Shown: piece by piece, positions 8,136-16,188 of the stretch
How positions within the stretch are numbered: the first letter of the stretch is position 1
How the letters are laid out: every line of letters begins with the position of its first letter
NCBI RefSeq assembly: GCF_900186955.1
Contig: NZ_LT906438.1
Coordinates: 1,798,001 to 1,862,000 of the forward strand
Length of the DNA stretch: 64,000 bases
Source of the DNA: Bacillus pumilus
GTDB lineage: Bacteria; Bacillota; Bacilli; Bacillales; Bacillaceae
Reading direction: 5' to 3'
Notes under the pieces: generated by a model
Told to the model about the DNA's origin: nothing
Databases searched by the model: none
The model's input: the letters and a program-made list of their open reading frames with translations, nothing else
Made by a program: the position numbers and the translations under genes

Positions 8136-9398
8136 TTACAGTTGAAATAAAAGCTTGATCAATCCAATCAAGATTCCGATGATACCAAAGTCTGTATCTC
8201 CAAAAGTTGTCCCTTCAAAACCAAGGGTTCCTAACACAGGTAATAAACAAGCAGGTAAAAAAGAAAGAAGCAACCCATTCGCAAATGCCCCAGCGACAGC
8301 CCCTCTCACGCCTCCTGTTGCATTGCCATACACTCCTGCTGTAGCGCCGCAAAAAAAGTGCGGGACAAGACCAGGAACAATGACAGTTAAACCAAACAAA
8401 GGTAAAAGAAAAATGGATACGATGCCTCCTGCAAAGCTGCATAAAAAACCGATAATGACTGCATTTGGAGCAAATGGAAAAACGGTTGGTGCGTCAAGTG
8501 CCGGTTTTGCCCCTTTCACAAAACGATCGGCAATCCCTTTGAAAGCAGGCACGATTTCACCGATTGCCATCCGCACCCCGGCTAAAATAATGTACACACC
8601 AGCAGCAAAGGTTATAGCCTGAATGAGAATGAAGACAGCGAAGTTCGTGCCCCCACTCATTTGTTCTATAAAGGGAATCCCAGCAAATGGTGCAATCGCA
8701 AAGAACAGCAAAGCCATCGTGATTGAAATGGCCACAGATGTATCTCGTAGAAAGCCGAGTGATTTAGGCACTTGAATGGTTTCTGTAGATCTCTCCGGAC
8801 GACCGATCCATTTCCCGATCATTCCCGCTGTAAAATAACCGAAAGTACTGAAGTGTCCAAGCGCGAGATCATCGCTTCCAGTGACTTTCCTTGTGAATGG
8901 CTGAAGAATAGCGGGTGCAATGACCATAGCTGTCCCTAATATAATCGAACCGGTGGTGACAAGAAACGCTCCTTGCATTCCAGCTGTCGAGAGAACGACT
9001 GCGAGCATTGCAGCCATATACAAGGTATGGTGTCCTGTTAAAAAGACGTATTTAAAGGGCGTGAATTTTGCCAATAATAAATTGACCAGCATGCCAAAAA
9101 TCATTATGAGAGCCGTCTGTGTCCCGAATTCCTTTTGAGCAATGGCCGCCATGGCATCTGTATTTGGGACAACCCCTTGAATGTGAAATGCTGCTTCAAA
9201 CATTTTTCGAAAAACTCCAAGTGAATCAGATACGACTGTGGCGCCCGCTCCTAATATTAAAAAACCCATCGTTGTTTTCAAGGTGCCTGACACGGTATCT
9301 GCGGCTGATTTTTTCTGCAAAAGTAAACCGGCCAGTGCAAACAACCCGATGAGAATGGCTGGTGTGCCCAATATATCGTTCATGATCAGTTCTATCAT
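8136..9398 (-). CDS. PTS EIIC component, ascorbate/galactitol (UlaA/SgaT) type
   Basis: A 420-residue polytopic membrane protein with about 10-12 hydrophobic segments, the translocating subunit of a sugar PTS. Family features include GHHTLYMAAMLAVVLST, GHFSTFGYFTAGMIG and GVYGNATGGVRGAVAGAF. It works with the EIIB encoded 25 bases upstream. None of the ascorbate-specific enzymes (UlaD, E, F, G) is present, so ascorbate is unlikely to be the substrate; the epimerase next to it suggests a ketose. Start ATG at 9398 follows a GGGGG site at nine bases. Confidence 0.9.
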   Translation of the reverse strand: MIELIMNDILGTPAILIGLFALAGLLLQKKSAADTVSGTLKTTMGFLILGAGATVVSDSLGVFRKMFEAAFHIQGVVPNTDAMAAIAQKEFGTQTALIMIFGMLVNLLLAKFTPFKYVFLTGHHTLYMAAMLAVVLSTAGMQGAFLVTTGSIILGTAMVIAPAILQPFTRKVTGSDDLALGHFSTFGYFTAGMIGKWIGRPERSTETIQVPKSLGFLRDTSVAISITMALLFFAIAPFAGIPFIEQMSGGTNFAVFILIQAITFAAGVYIILAGVRMAIGEIVPAFKGIADRFVKGAKPALDAPTVFPFAPNAVIIGFLCSFAGGIVSIFLLPLFGLTVIVPGLVPHFFCGATAGVYGNATGGVRGAVAGAFANGLLLSFLPACLLPVLGTLGFEGTTFGDTDFGIIGILIGLIKLLFQL

Positions 9399-9423
9399 GA
9401 TGTGAATCCCCCTTTTTCGTGGC

Positions 9424-9690
9424 TTAAATGTGTTTACGAAGGACGTCTTTAATGGCTTCCTGGTCTAACAAGTTATTTAACCCAGCGATCTTTCTTGTGC
9501 CGTCATCCAGCTGATCGATAATGTCTGTTGCTCCGATATATAGATCAGCCAGTTCATTTTTACTTGTGCTGAGATCGGTATGGTCCACTTCAGCTACAAG
9601 TCCTAACTCTTCTAATGCTTTTTTGACATTCATTTCTACGATAAAGCTGCTTCCTAATCCGTTTCCGCACACAACAAGAATTTTTTTCAT
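9424..9690 (-). CDS. PTS EIIB component, ascorbate/galactitol type
   Basis: An 88-residue soluble EIIB. The N-terminus MKKILVVCGNGLGSSFIVEM carries the phosphorylated Cys at residue 8 in the P-loop CGNGLGSS. It accepts phosphate from an EIIA and passes it to sugar bound at EIIC. It starts 15 bases after the regulator gene with an AAAGGAGG site. No stand-alone EIIA gene is present; the only EIIA domain nearby is fused to the regulator. Confidence 0.92.
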   Translation of the reverse strand: MKKILVVCGNGLGSSFIVEMNVKKALEELGLVAEVDHTDLSTSKNELADLYIGATDIIDQLDDGTRKIAGLNNLLDQEAIKDVLRKHI

Positions 9691-9705
9691 TCTCTTTTTC
9701 CTCCT

Positions 9706-11777
9706 TTATCGTTGTGAAAATTGATCAATTAGTTTTTGCACCGATGCTAATTCATTTGCTTCAACCAGTTGTTCCCTCCGTTTTTCATCACTTAACAGCA
9801 TGGTCAGTTGTTTGAGTGCTTTCAAGTGGGTCATACTGTCAATGGCTGCTAGCACGATGATGAGACGAACCTGTTTTTTTCATCCTTAGAGAAAAAGACG
9901 GGCCGTTCGAATGACATGAGTGACATGCTTAATTCGTTCACGCCGTCCTCTGGTCTAGCATGTGGAATGGCTACTTGTGGTGCAATCACAATATAAGGTC
10001 CATTTTGATCAACGGACTGAATCATGGCCTCCACATAACCTTTCTGAATGGCATTTTGATCGAGTAAAGGCTGCGCTGCTTTTGTGATGGCCTCTTGCCA
10101 CGTTTCTGCTGTTTGTTGGAGTTGAATGGTTTTTTCTGTTAATAAATCGTTTAACACTGGTTTCCACCCTTTCTGATGGGATACATATGCGGGATGAAGT
10201 AGCTCTTTAAGATCACGAAGCAGTGCTTTTTCATTTTGTACGATGGTGTGCTGTTGAATGATCTTGAATAAAACGTTCACATTTTTCTCATCAAACCTGG
10301 TTACTTCACCTTCTCCATATTGAAGTAAGGTTTTTTTCTCATAGGCAGTAAGGATGGGATGAACGAGATGAACGGGCTTTCCTTTAAACGAAATAGGTGT
10401 TGTTGACACAACAAAGTCGACATCAATGGATGACATTTCTTCATATGATCGCTTTGATAATAGATCACGAACTTCGATGTAACCGATTAATTCGATAAGC
10501 TGTGTTTTTAGCATATGACTTGTGCCAATTCCTTCGCCGCAAACAATGTATACAGAACGCCGCACAATTGGCGAAATTCCTTCTCTTCTCATCCAACCAC
10601 CAAAATGCATCGCCACGTAAGCAATTTCATGATCACTTATCTTTGAGCAGGTCGCCTTTTCTAAATGGCATACGACCTTTTGAGTGATGTCAAACACTTC
10701 TGGCTGTGTTTTTTTAATAGATTCTGTTAATTCATTGCTGATATCAATGTGATAGATGAGTCTGTAATAGGCTGGGATGAGATGCATGGTTAAGTTTTGC
10801 TCCAAGGCTTCGTACTCTTGAAAGGAGATACAAGCATACCGCTGAAAATCAAAAATCATTTGTCTGGCAATGGTGCGAATGAGATGCTCTTCTGGCTTTT
10901 GACTTGATGGAAGCTTTTGTTTCTTTGCGCTGAGCCATAGAGTGCTAAGAAAATAGATTTCATCATCATGAACTTGAAGGCCAGTTTCTCTTTGAATTCG
11001 TGCCATGAAACGAATAGCCGCCAAGCATTCATCTGTTTCCTGCAATGTACGCTTTTCTTCGTTTGAAAGGTGTACAGCACGTCCTAGCTTCACCCGCTTA
11101 AAGTAGAAAAAGAGATCCAAAGACAGCTGATCCAGCATGTCATCTGCAAACTCGAGCTTAAGCTCTTGTTCTGACTGCTGGAGGAGATGCTTTAACTTGT
11201 TATATGAAATAGGCCCCTTTAACCAAAAAGATGGAAACGTTTTTTCGTTTTTTATCATGGTGCGAATGGAATGAATATAAGGTTTCAGCGCCAATCGAAT
11301 CGCTCTTTCTTTTCCTGAAATCAAATAGCCACAGGCTGCCTGATAGTGAAGCGTGAGCTGCTGCTTTGAAAGTGCTTCTTTTAGCTGTTTCATATCTTCA
11401 AGCAATGTATTTCTGCTCACTTTGGTGAGCTTCATCAAATCATCTATTTTTAGATATTTCTCATTGCATGCAATGGATAAGAGCAGGATCGCCCTTCTTT
11501 CCTTTACACATGGTTCATAATCGTGACCGACAAGAATGGTGTCAGCTTTTTGAATAATGACTTCTTTTTCATGTGTGTGTAAGTAGTAGCCAAGTTGATC
11601 TTTTCGCTGAACGCCACTAAGCTCATGAGTTTTCAGCCAGCTATTCATTCGTTTGATTTCAGAGTAGACGGTTCGAGTAGAGACATTCAGTCGATTCTGT
11701 AAATCTTCAATTGATAGATAAGAGGTTGTGTGAAGCAGCATCGATAATAAAGTCGTGCCCCTTTTGGTTAAGTGCAG
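9706..11777 (-). pseudogene. PRD-containing PTS regulator (HTH-PRD-PRD-EIIB-EIIA), interrupted by a frameshift
   Basis: A BglG/MtlR/LicR-type transcription regulator. From the start: helix-turn-helix (LSIEDLQNRLNVSTRTVYSE, about 20-40), a second winged HTH, two PTS regulation domains (about 180-390; conserved His in MHLIPAYYRL and AMHFGGW), a Gat-type EIIB domain with CGEGIGTSHM (Cys near 413), and an Mtl/Fru-type EIIA with IPHARPEDGV (His near 606). After FSKDEK the frame breaks in a run of seven T at 9874-9880 (plus strand). One more base would continue as KQVRLIIVLAAIDSM and end at 9706, giving about 690 residues. As read, the last ~55 residues of EIIA are lost. A CTG start at 11777 is preferred: GGGAGG lies eight bases upstream and homologous regulators begin just before LTKRG. 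TTG at 11852 is the alternative. Confidence 0.82.
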
Positions 11778-11812
11778 TTCGAATTCCTCCCTTCTTCCCT
11801 TCTTCCCTTTGG

Positions 11813-11842
11813 TTATAAGTCTAATCAACTCACATGCATCAA
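11813..11842 (-). promoter_or_regulatory. Weak candidate promoter of the PTS operon
   Basis: TTGATG (11842-11837) and TTATAA (11818-11813) are 18 bases apart on the minus strand, between the upstream terminator and the proposed CTG start. If used, the mRNA would begin downstream of the alternative TTG start at 11852. That favours the CTG start. Confidence 0.35.
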
Positions 11843-11895
11843 AGAAGCCCAAATGTCTTCAGCAAATGCTGTGCAGCTTTTTGGATGTTCTTTTG

Positions 11896-12332
11896 CTATA
11901 AGAAAAAGCACACCCGCTTGAATGTGCTTTTAGACTTGTATAAAAAGGCTAAATTTATCCTTTGGTCTTCTTTTATGTAATAGAAAACCTTTGTAATGAG
12001 GTTAGGTTGTGAAAAATTTTGAGTACCTTTTATTACTTCATTTTCACTTCTTCTTTTCATTTTCTCTATTATTTTATTAAGCCACTGTAGCGGGTTTAAT
12101 GAGATCTCTGGAAAATAGATTTCTACATTATTAACGATAAAGCATTCTTTTTCCTGTAAATTTAAAGTACTATTCAAAAATCCTGACAATCCTTTATAGT
12201 AGACAGCAGACATTCTTCGCTAGCTAAATGAATAAACTCATTTAACGCTTCTTCTTGTGAATGAATATCCTGATGAAATGTCCCACCTAAAAAATCTTCT
12301 AACTCCTCTAAATAACTGTAGCTCTCATTCAT
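11896..12332 (-). pseudogene. CdiI-like immunity protein remnant, frameshifted
   Basis: Two overlapping frames together resemble the small acidic CdiI-type immunity proteins of contact-dependent toxin systems. The first part, MNESYSYLEELEDFLGGTF, has the family's F-x-Q-D feature (FHQDIHSQEEALNEF). It ends at DCQDF in a run of five A at 12176-12180. One more base would continue as LNSTLNLQEKECFIVNN. A second slip near MKRRSE would give a natural double stop and a length near 100 residues; as read, the frame continues into the terminator. ATG at 12332 is preferred to an upstream start that lacks a ribosome site. No cognate toxin is seen, so it is probably an orphan immunity gene. Confidence 0.65.
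11901..11934 (-). terminator. Terminator after the toxin-immunity locus
   Basis: A nine-base stem, AAAAGCACA/TGTGCTTTT with a ten-base loop, at 11904-11931 is followed by T residues on the minus strand. It separates the immunity remnant from the PTS operon. The remnant's reading frame runs through the stem, which suggests the original stop was further upstream. Confidence 0.75.
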
Positions 12333-12429
12333 TGAATCATCTCTACAATGTATTATAATTAAAATCACCAATTATATTAGACAAGTGAAACCTTGATTCC
12401 ATTAGTGGTGATGGTTATTCTATTTATTG

Positions 12430-12774
12430 TTAACTCAGTTGCCACAATAGAAACTCGACTTTTTCTATTAATTCGCCTTTTTGATTCGTTTCAAATGATG
12501 TGACTGGATTTTCCCAATTAAAGTCTTCTACTACATCCAAACCATAAACCCCTTCCGGATCAGCTTCCGGATACCATCCAACATCTAGCAGTATATTTTT
12601 CTTACTATTCTTGATTTGCAATAAATCTTCTGTGAAATTTAGCCATTTATCATGTTCATCTTTATTGAGTAATGCCGGATCTAACTCTGTTAAAGAATTG
12701 TAACTAATTTCCCAGCCTGAAGGTATTCTAAGTGGCTGAAGTTTATATTTAGGAAGTTCTTTCTCAATTTTCAT
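12430..12774 (-). CDS. Candidate immunity protein for the orphan toxin tip
   Basis: A 114-residue acidic, soluble protein beginning MKIEKELPKYKLQPLRIP, with no signal peptide or membrane segment. I do not recognise its family. It starts 18 bases after the orphan toxin-tip gene, on the same strand, is AT-rich like the other genes of this locus, and has the size and charge usual for immunity proteins. That position is the only basis for the call. Confidence 0.6.
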   Translation of the reverse strand: MKIEKELPKYKLQPLRIPSGWEISYNSLTELDPALLNKDEHDKWLNFTEDLLQIKNSKKNILLDVGWYPEADPEGVYGLDVVEDFNWENPVTSFETNQKGELIEKVEFLLWQLS

Positions 12775-12792
12775 TTTAAATACTTACGCTCC

Positions 12793-13320
12793 TTATGATC
12801 TTGGTTTAGCTATTTTTAAATACTCTTGTAATCGATTACCTGCTATTGGATGACCATGAAAAACTCCACTTGAAGTTAGTTCCGCTCTAACCCAAGACGT
12901 TTCGACTCCTAAATCAAAACCAACTGGACGACCAGTATTATAAATAAAATATACTGCACCTTTCTCGTTTTCTACAATGAACCCTTTTTTTAATGCTTCT
13001 TTCTCAATAACTTTATTTTTTATATTAGGCAAATACTGTGCCTGCTTTCGTCCTGTTTCGCTAAATAGCTTAGCTTGTTCAGTTGTTTTTGCTTTTAAAT
13101 GTTTAAAACCATGTTCTGTAAAGGTAGCATTGTTGATTTGAGTTCTAAAGTCTTTTCTACTGTAGTAGTGATTATGAACTATTTTGTCGTGTCTCTTCGA
13201 GATGTTTGGAGTTAGTCCCATCTTCCCATGAAACCCTTTCGTCCCAAACGGCAAAAGCATTCCCAGCGCCGCATTCATACTCGCTTCCTGCTGTTCTTTC
13301 GAGATCTTATTTCCAAACAT
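12793..13320 (-). CDS. Orphan polymorphic-toxin C-terminal cassette
   Basis: A 175-residue reading frame. The first ~35 residues (MFGNKISKEQQEASMNAALG onward) are nearly identical to the pre-toxin segment of the LXG toxin at 13693. The rest is a different toxin tip (NATFTEHGFKHLKAKTTEQ ... SSGVFHGHPIAGNRL). The fold is not recognised; conserved-looking His in EHGFKHLK and GHPI would suit a nuclease, but that is inference. No ribosome site precedes the ATG at 13320, so it is probably a silent donor cassette that can recombine onto the full-length toxin through the shared segment. A candidate immunity gene follows directly. Confidence 0.78.
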   Translation of the reverse strand: MFGNKISKEQQEASMNAALGMLLPFGTKGFHGKMGLTPNISKRHDKIVHNHYYSRKDFRTQINNATFTEHGFKHLKAKTTEQAKLFSETGRKQAQYLPNIKNKVIEKEALKKGFIVENEKGAVYFIYNTGRPVGFDLGVETSWVRAELTSSGVFHGHPIAGNRLQEYLKIAKPRS

Positions 13321-13325
13321 GTCTC
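13217..13325 (-). repeat. Direct repeat, copy in the orphan cassette
   Basis: This 109-bp stretch matches 14081-14189 at 105 of 109 positions, in the same orientation. It encodes the conserved pre-toxin segment MFGNK...FHGKMG. Similarity fades a few bases beyond each end. Confidence 0.92.
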
Positions 13326-13336
13326 GACAGTAATGT

Positions 13337-13672
13337 TTAATCTTTGAATATTTCTGGTATTTTCTCTCTCCAAATTAACAACAGTTCTATGAACTCCTTC
13401 GTTTCAATTTTATTTTCAAAGGGTTCTTCAATCCTATAATGATGTTCAACTACTGTCTCATCTTTTTTGATATTTACACTGGTAGCATTCAATGTAATTT
13501 CAAAGTTTTCGTATACTCCATCTATCACATTTTGAATATATCCTATATACTCATCCACTTCTTCTTCTGTTGAAATATCTTGTATAAAATCTGAGAAAAT
13601 ACTTATTTCTTCTGGTAGTATAATTGCTAAATCTCCAAATTTGTCTTCCTTAAATTCATATGAATATCTCAT
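13337..13672 (-). CDS. Candidate immunity protein of the LXG-EndoU toxin
   Basis: A 111-residue strongly acidic protein, MRYSYEFKEDKFGDLAIILP ... ELLLIWREKIPEIFKD, with no signal or membrane segment. It starts 20 bases after the toxin stop, on the same strand, the usual place for the cognate immunity gene. I infer it binds and blocks the EndoU domain in the producing cell. The family name is not certain. Confidence 0.7.
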   Translation of the reverse strand: MRYSYEFKEDKFGDLAIILPEEISIFSDFIQDISTEEEVDEYIGYIQNVIDGVYENFEITLNATSVNIKKDETVVEHHYRIEEPFENKIETKEFIELLLIWREKIPEIFKD

Positions 13673-13692
13673 ATAAGCTAATCACCTTCATA

Positions 13693-15306
13693 TTATTTTT
13701 TATATAATGGATACGCTGTAGCTATTGATCCATCTTTTTTCAGATACATCTCTATTTTAATTCCTGATGATGTTACACCTTTAAATTTATTAGGACCTAT
13801 CTGTTGTTTATTTTGGTAAGCTTCATCAATAGCTTTTAACACATCAACGCGGTTCCATTCCTTAGGAAAGAAACTTGATTTAGCTACTTTTTCAACTCCA
13901 TCAATTTCAACTTTAGCTCTATAAATACCGTGTTTATCTGGTAGACTTTCACTTCCTGGAATAACCTTTCCACCCTGCATACTTTCATGGTGATAACCAA
14001 CTGCTTTTCCTCTTTTGTTAATTTCACCATGATAAATGTGTTTCATTGTATGGGTATTATATTTTTCAGCATCCTTAACCCCCATCTTCCCATGAAACCC
14101 TTTCGCTCCAAACGGCAAAAGCATTCCCAGCGCCGCATTCATACTCGCTTCCTGCTGTTCTTTCGAGACCTTATTCCCAAACATGTCTCTACCTGTAATT
14201 GCTTCACTGAAACCGTTGGTGGCGGTGAGGCCATATAAGCCTTTTTGAGATGTTTTTAAGGCGTCAAAAGACTTTTGCGATGTCTTGTAAATGTCGACTG
14301 CTCTGACTGCGGCTGATGTGGCTTGGGTGGTTTTATAAACAGCTTTCCCGCCTTTGAAAATGCGTCCTGTCCATCCGACGATTGGGATATAACCCGCTGC
14401 TGCCATGCCGCCTGCGGCGACGCGCTGACCTGCGGTGAGCTCTTCACCTGTGATCGGGTCAACACCTGTTGCGGCACGTTTTGCATCGTTCACACCTGTC
14501 AATTCATTGACGATATTTCCGCCATAATCGAGTGCTTTTTCATACCAAGGGCGGTTGGCGAGGGCTTCTTGTTCTTTTGCGATCTCACGGGCTTCTTCTT
14601 GTTCTTTTTTGATTTTGAGATATTCAGATGTTTGCTTCTCAATATCGCTTTTTGCCTTGTAGATTTCGCTATTTTGATACGCTTTCTTGTCAAAATTCAT
14701 CGGAGAAATTGCTTTTCCGTCATTTGTAGCATTGATCATTTCAGCGTACAATGCCATTGTAGCTTGCTGCTCCGTTTCTGACAAAGCATATTCATCTTTT
14801 AAATTTTGATCAAGCTCTCTTAGGTCTTTCACTGTCTTTTTTCGCTCGTCTTCCGTATCTGCAATTTTTTCATCAAAGGTTTGACTATCAAATACTTCTA
14901 GAGAAATGAGGTCGTCGATGTCTTGAAAAATCGTTTTAAGCGCCTTTTTTTGATCCTTCACAATGCTTTTGGCATTTTTGATGCCCATATGTACAGCGTT
15001 GTCTAAAAAGTGTTCTTCTACAAAGGTGTCGCCGCCAAAGTTTGTATCATCTAGTGTCCCAGAAACACCTTCATGAAAGGCTTTTTGCTTATCAATGAAG
15101 CTGATAAACATATCTACATTTCCAGCCAGTTCTTTATAAAAGCTTTTAATGTTATCGGCACCTTTTCCAGTGAAATCATCACCGAGGTTAGCCACGCCTT
15201 GAAGTGCCTTTTTTAAATCTACCATTTGTTCACGGAGTTCCTGGTAGTGTTTTGCCCTTGCATCCATGGCAATTGTTAGTGCTTTTGCATCAAGTATCTT
15301 CCCCAG
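13693..15306 (-). CDS. LXG-domain polymorphic toxin with C-terminal EndoU-type nuclease
   Basis: A 537-residue contact-type toxin. The N-terminal ~220 residues are a helical LXG domain for type VII secretion (GKILDAKALTIAMDARAKHY; later a long Glu/Lys-rich helix). A pre-toxin linker follows, with LTGVNDAKRAATGVDPITGE and a hydrophobic Ala/Gly segment. Next is the shared segment FGNKVSKEQQEASMNAALG, then the tip. The tip resembles bacterial EndoU RNases: GYHHES near residue 438, KSSFFPKEW, and a GSIATAYPLY ending. CTG at 15306 is preferred: AGGAGTG lies seven bases upstream and the LXG start KILDAKAL is encoded there. The ATG at 15267 has no ribosome site and would remove that conserved start. 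The usual small LXG partner genes are not seen upstream. Confidence 0.87.
   Translation of the reverse strand: MGKILDAKALTIAMDARAKHYQELREQMVDLKKALQGVANLGDDFTGKGADNIKSFYKELAGNVDMFISFIDKQKAFHEGVSGTLDDTNFGGDTFVEEHFLDNAVHMGIKNAKSIVKDQKKALKTIFQDIDDLISLEVFDSQTFDEKIADTEDERKKTVKDLRELDQNLKDEYALSETEQQATMALYAEMINATNDGKAISPMNFDKKAYQNSEIYKAKSDIEKQTSEYLKIKKEQEEAREIAKEQEALANRPWYEKALDYGGNIVNELTGVNDAKRAATGVDPITGEELTAGQRVAAGGMAAAGYIPIVGWTGRIFKGGKAVYKTTQATSAAVRAVDIYKTSQKSFDALKTSQKGLYGLTATNGFSEAITGRDMFGNKVSKEQQEASMNAALGMLLPFGAKGFHGKMGVKDAEKYNTHTMKHIYHGEINKRGKAVGYHHESMQGGKVIPGSESLPDKHGIYRAKVEIDGVEKVAKSSFFPKEWNRVDVLKAIDEAYQNKQQIGPNKFKGVTSSGIKIEMYLKKDGSIATAYPLYKK
14081..14189 (-). repeat. Direct repeat, copy in the full-length toxin
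   Basis: Partner of 13217-13325 with four mismatches over 109 bases. It lies exactly at the junction between the conserved toxin body and the variable nuclease tip. Confidence 0.92.
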
Positions 15307-15570
15307 AAGAATTCACTCCTTCCTATTCATTGACAAGGTCAATTTTACCAACACAAAGTTTGTCATTAAATAGGAATAAAGATACAAAAAAGTACTTAAT
15401 ATGTAATGAACCGTGTTTTATTAGAACGCTTTAGCTCCGCTATCGTCAGTAATCATTAAGACGCGATTTTTAAATCATTGTAAACAAGGTTATAGAGCAA
15501 TTCCATGGTAAGAAGAGACCACTAATTGAGCCAATTATAATCCTCGCTACCTTATTTGAACAGCTCATAG
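15307..15570. other. Intergenic stretch upstream of the LXG toxin
   Basis: An AT-rich region with no convincing gene. Its right end holds the terminator of the MarR gene. On the minus strand it must carry the toxin promoter, but no clear -35/-10 pair with normal spacing was found. Confidence 0.5.
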
Positions 15571-15598
15571 AAAAATCACACCCGCAACAGTGTGCTCT
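15571..15598 (-). terminator. Weak terminator after the marR gene
   Basis: A five-base stem CACAC/GTGTG (15577-15581 with 15590-15594) is followed by TTTTTC on the minus strand, directly after the stop codon. The stem is short, so termination may be partial. Confidence 0.5.
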
Positions 15599-15599
15599 C

Positions 15600-16070
15600 T
15601 TACAACTTAGACTTAAGCAATTCCAGCTCTTGGTCCATAATATCTGCTGCTTCGGTAATAAATTGAATGATTAAGTCTAATTCTTCTCGTTTGTATTCGT
15701 TTGTAAGCTGTTTTGTTGATGCCGATAAGGATTGGAAGAGTTCTTTTACTTGTGATTTCCCTGCCGTTAATGGAACGATGATGACTCTTCGTTTGTCCTT
15801 TGGGTCCTTTTCTCTTTTGACGTAGCCTGCTTTTTCAAGGCGGTCAATCAGAGCTGTGACCGCACCTGAGCTAAGACCTGTTTTTTCACTTAATTCTCCT
15901 GCTGTGAGCGGCCCGAGTTCGTTTAATAAATCGGCTGATTTGAGGTCTGTTGGGAAAAGACCAAGCGATTGTGCGGCCGCTTGGTGGAATAAAACCGTTC
16001 GTGTGGCGAGGCGCCTCATTGTATGGATGATCAGGTCTGCTCTGTCTTCTGCGTCGTTCTTTATTGACAA
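15600..16070 (-). CDS. MarR-family transcriptional regulator
   Basis: A 156-residue winged-helix regulator. LTAGELSEKTGLSSGAVTAL (about residues 54-73) is the recognition HTH and DPKDKRRVIIVPLT the wing; helices at both ends form the dimer. It is divergent from the efflux gene at 16189 and the 118-bp gap holds a perfect palindrome, so it very probably represses both genes. TTG at 16070 is the start, with GGGAGGAG upstream. The layout resembles MarR/MFS pairs such as B. subtilis mdtR-mdtP. Confidence 0.9.
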   Translation of the reverse strand: MSIKNDAEDRADLIIHTMRRLATRTVLFHQAAAQSLGLFPTDLKSADLLNELGPLTAGELSEKTGLSSGAVTALIDRLEKAGYVKREKDPKDKRRVIIVPLTAGKSQVKELFQSLSASTKQLTNEYKREELDLIIQFITEAADIMDQELELLKSKL

Positions 16071-16094
16071 CTTGTTCTCCTCCCTTTAAAATCA

Positions 16095-16119
16095 ATTTAT
16101 CTTGATCATCAAGATAAAT
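16095..16119. promoter_or_regulatory. Perfect palindrome, probable MarR operator
   Basis: Two exactly complementary 12-base arms, ATTTATCTTGAT and ATCAAGATAAAT, flank a single C. It sits between the divergent marR and efflux genes, 25 bases from the marR start. A further TTGATCAT copy lies at 16143-16150. Length and position fit a MarR dimer site overlapping the promoters. Confidence 0.75.
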
Positions 16120-16188
16120 GTTCTCTTCCTTTATATTTAAGTTGATCATAGCAAAAATAAGGAGAGAACGTAAGCAGGAGGTAAATGA

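Noticed and set aside
8155..8622. A 155-codon plus-strand frame opposite the EIIC gene
   Set aside because: Basic Pro/Lys-rich antisense of a membrane protein gene, a common shadow pattern.
14323..14781. A 152-codon Cys/Phe-rich plus-strand frame within the LXG toxin
   Set aside because: Antisense to the helical, Glu/Lys-rich toxin body, which explains its composition.
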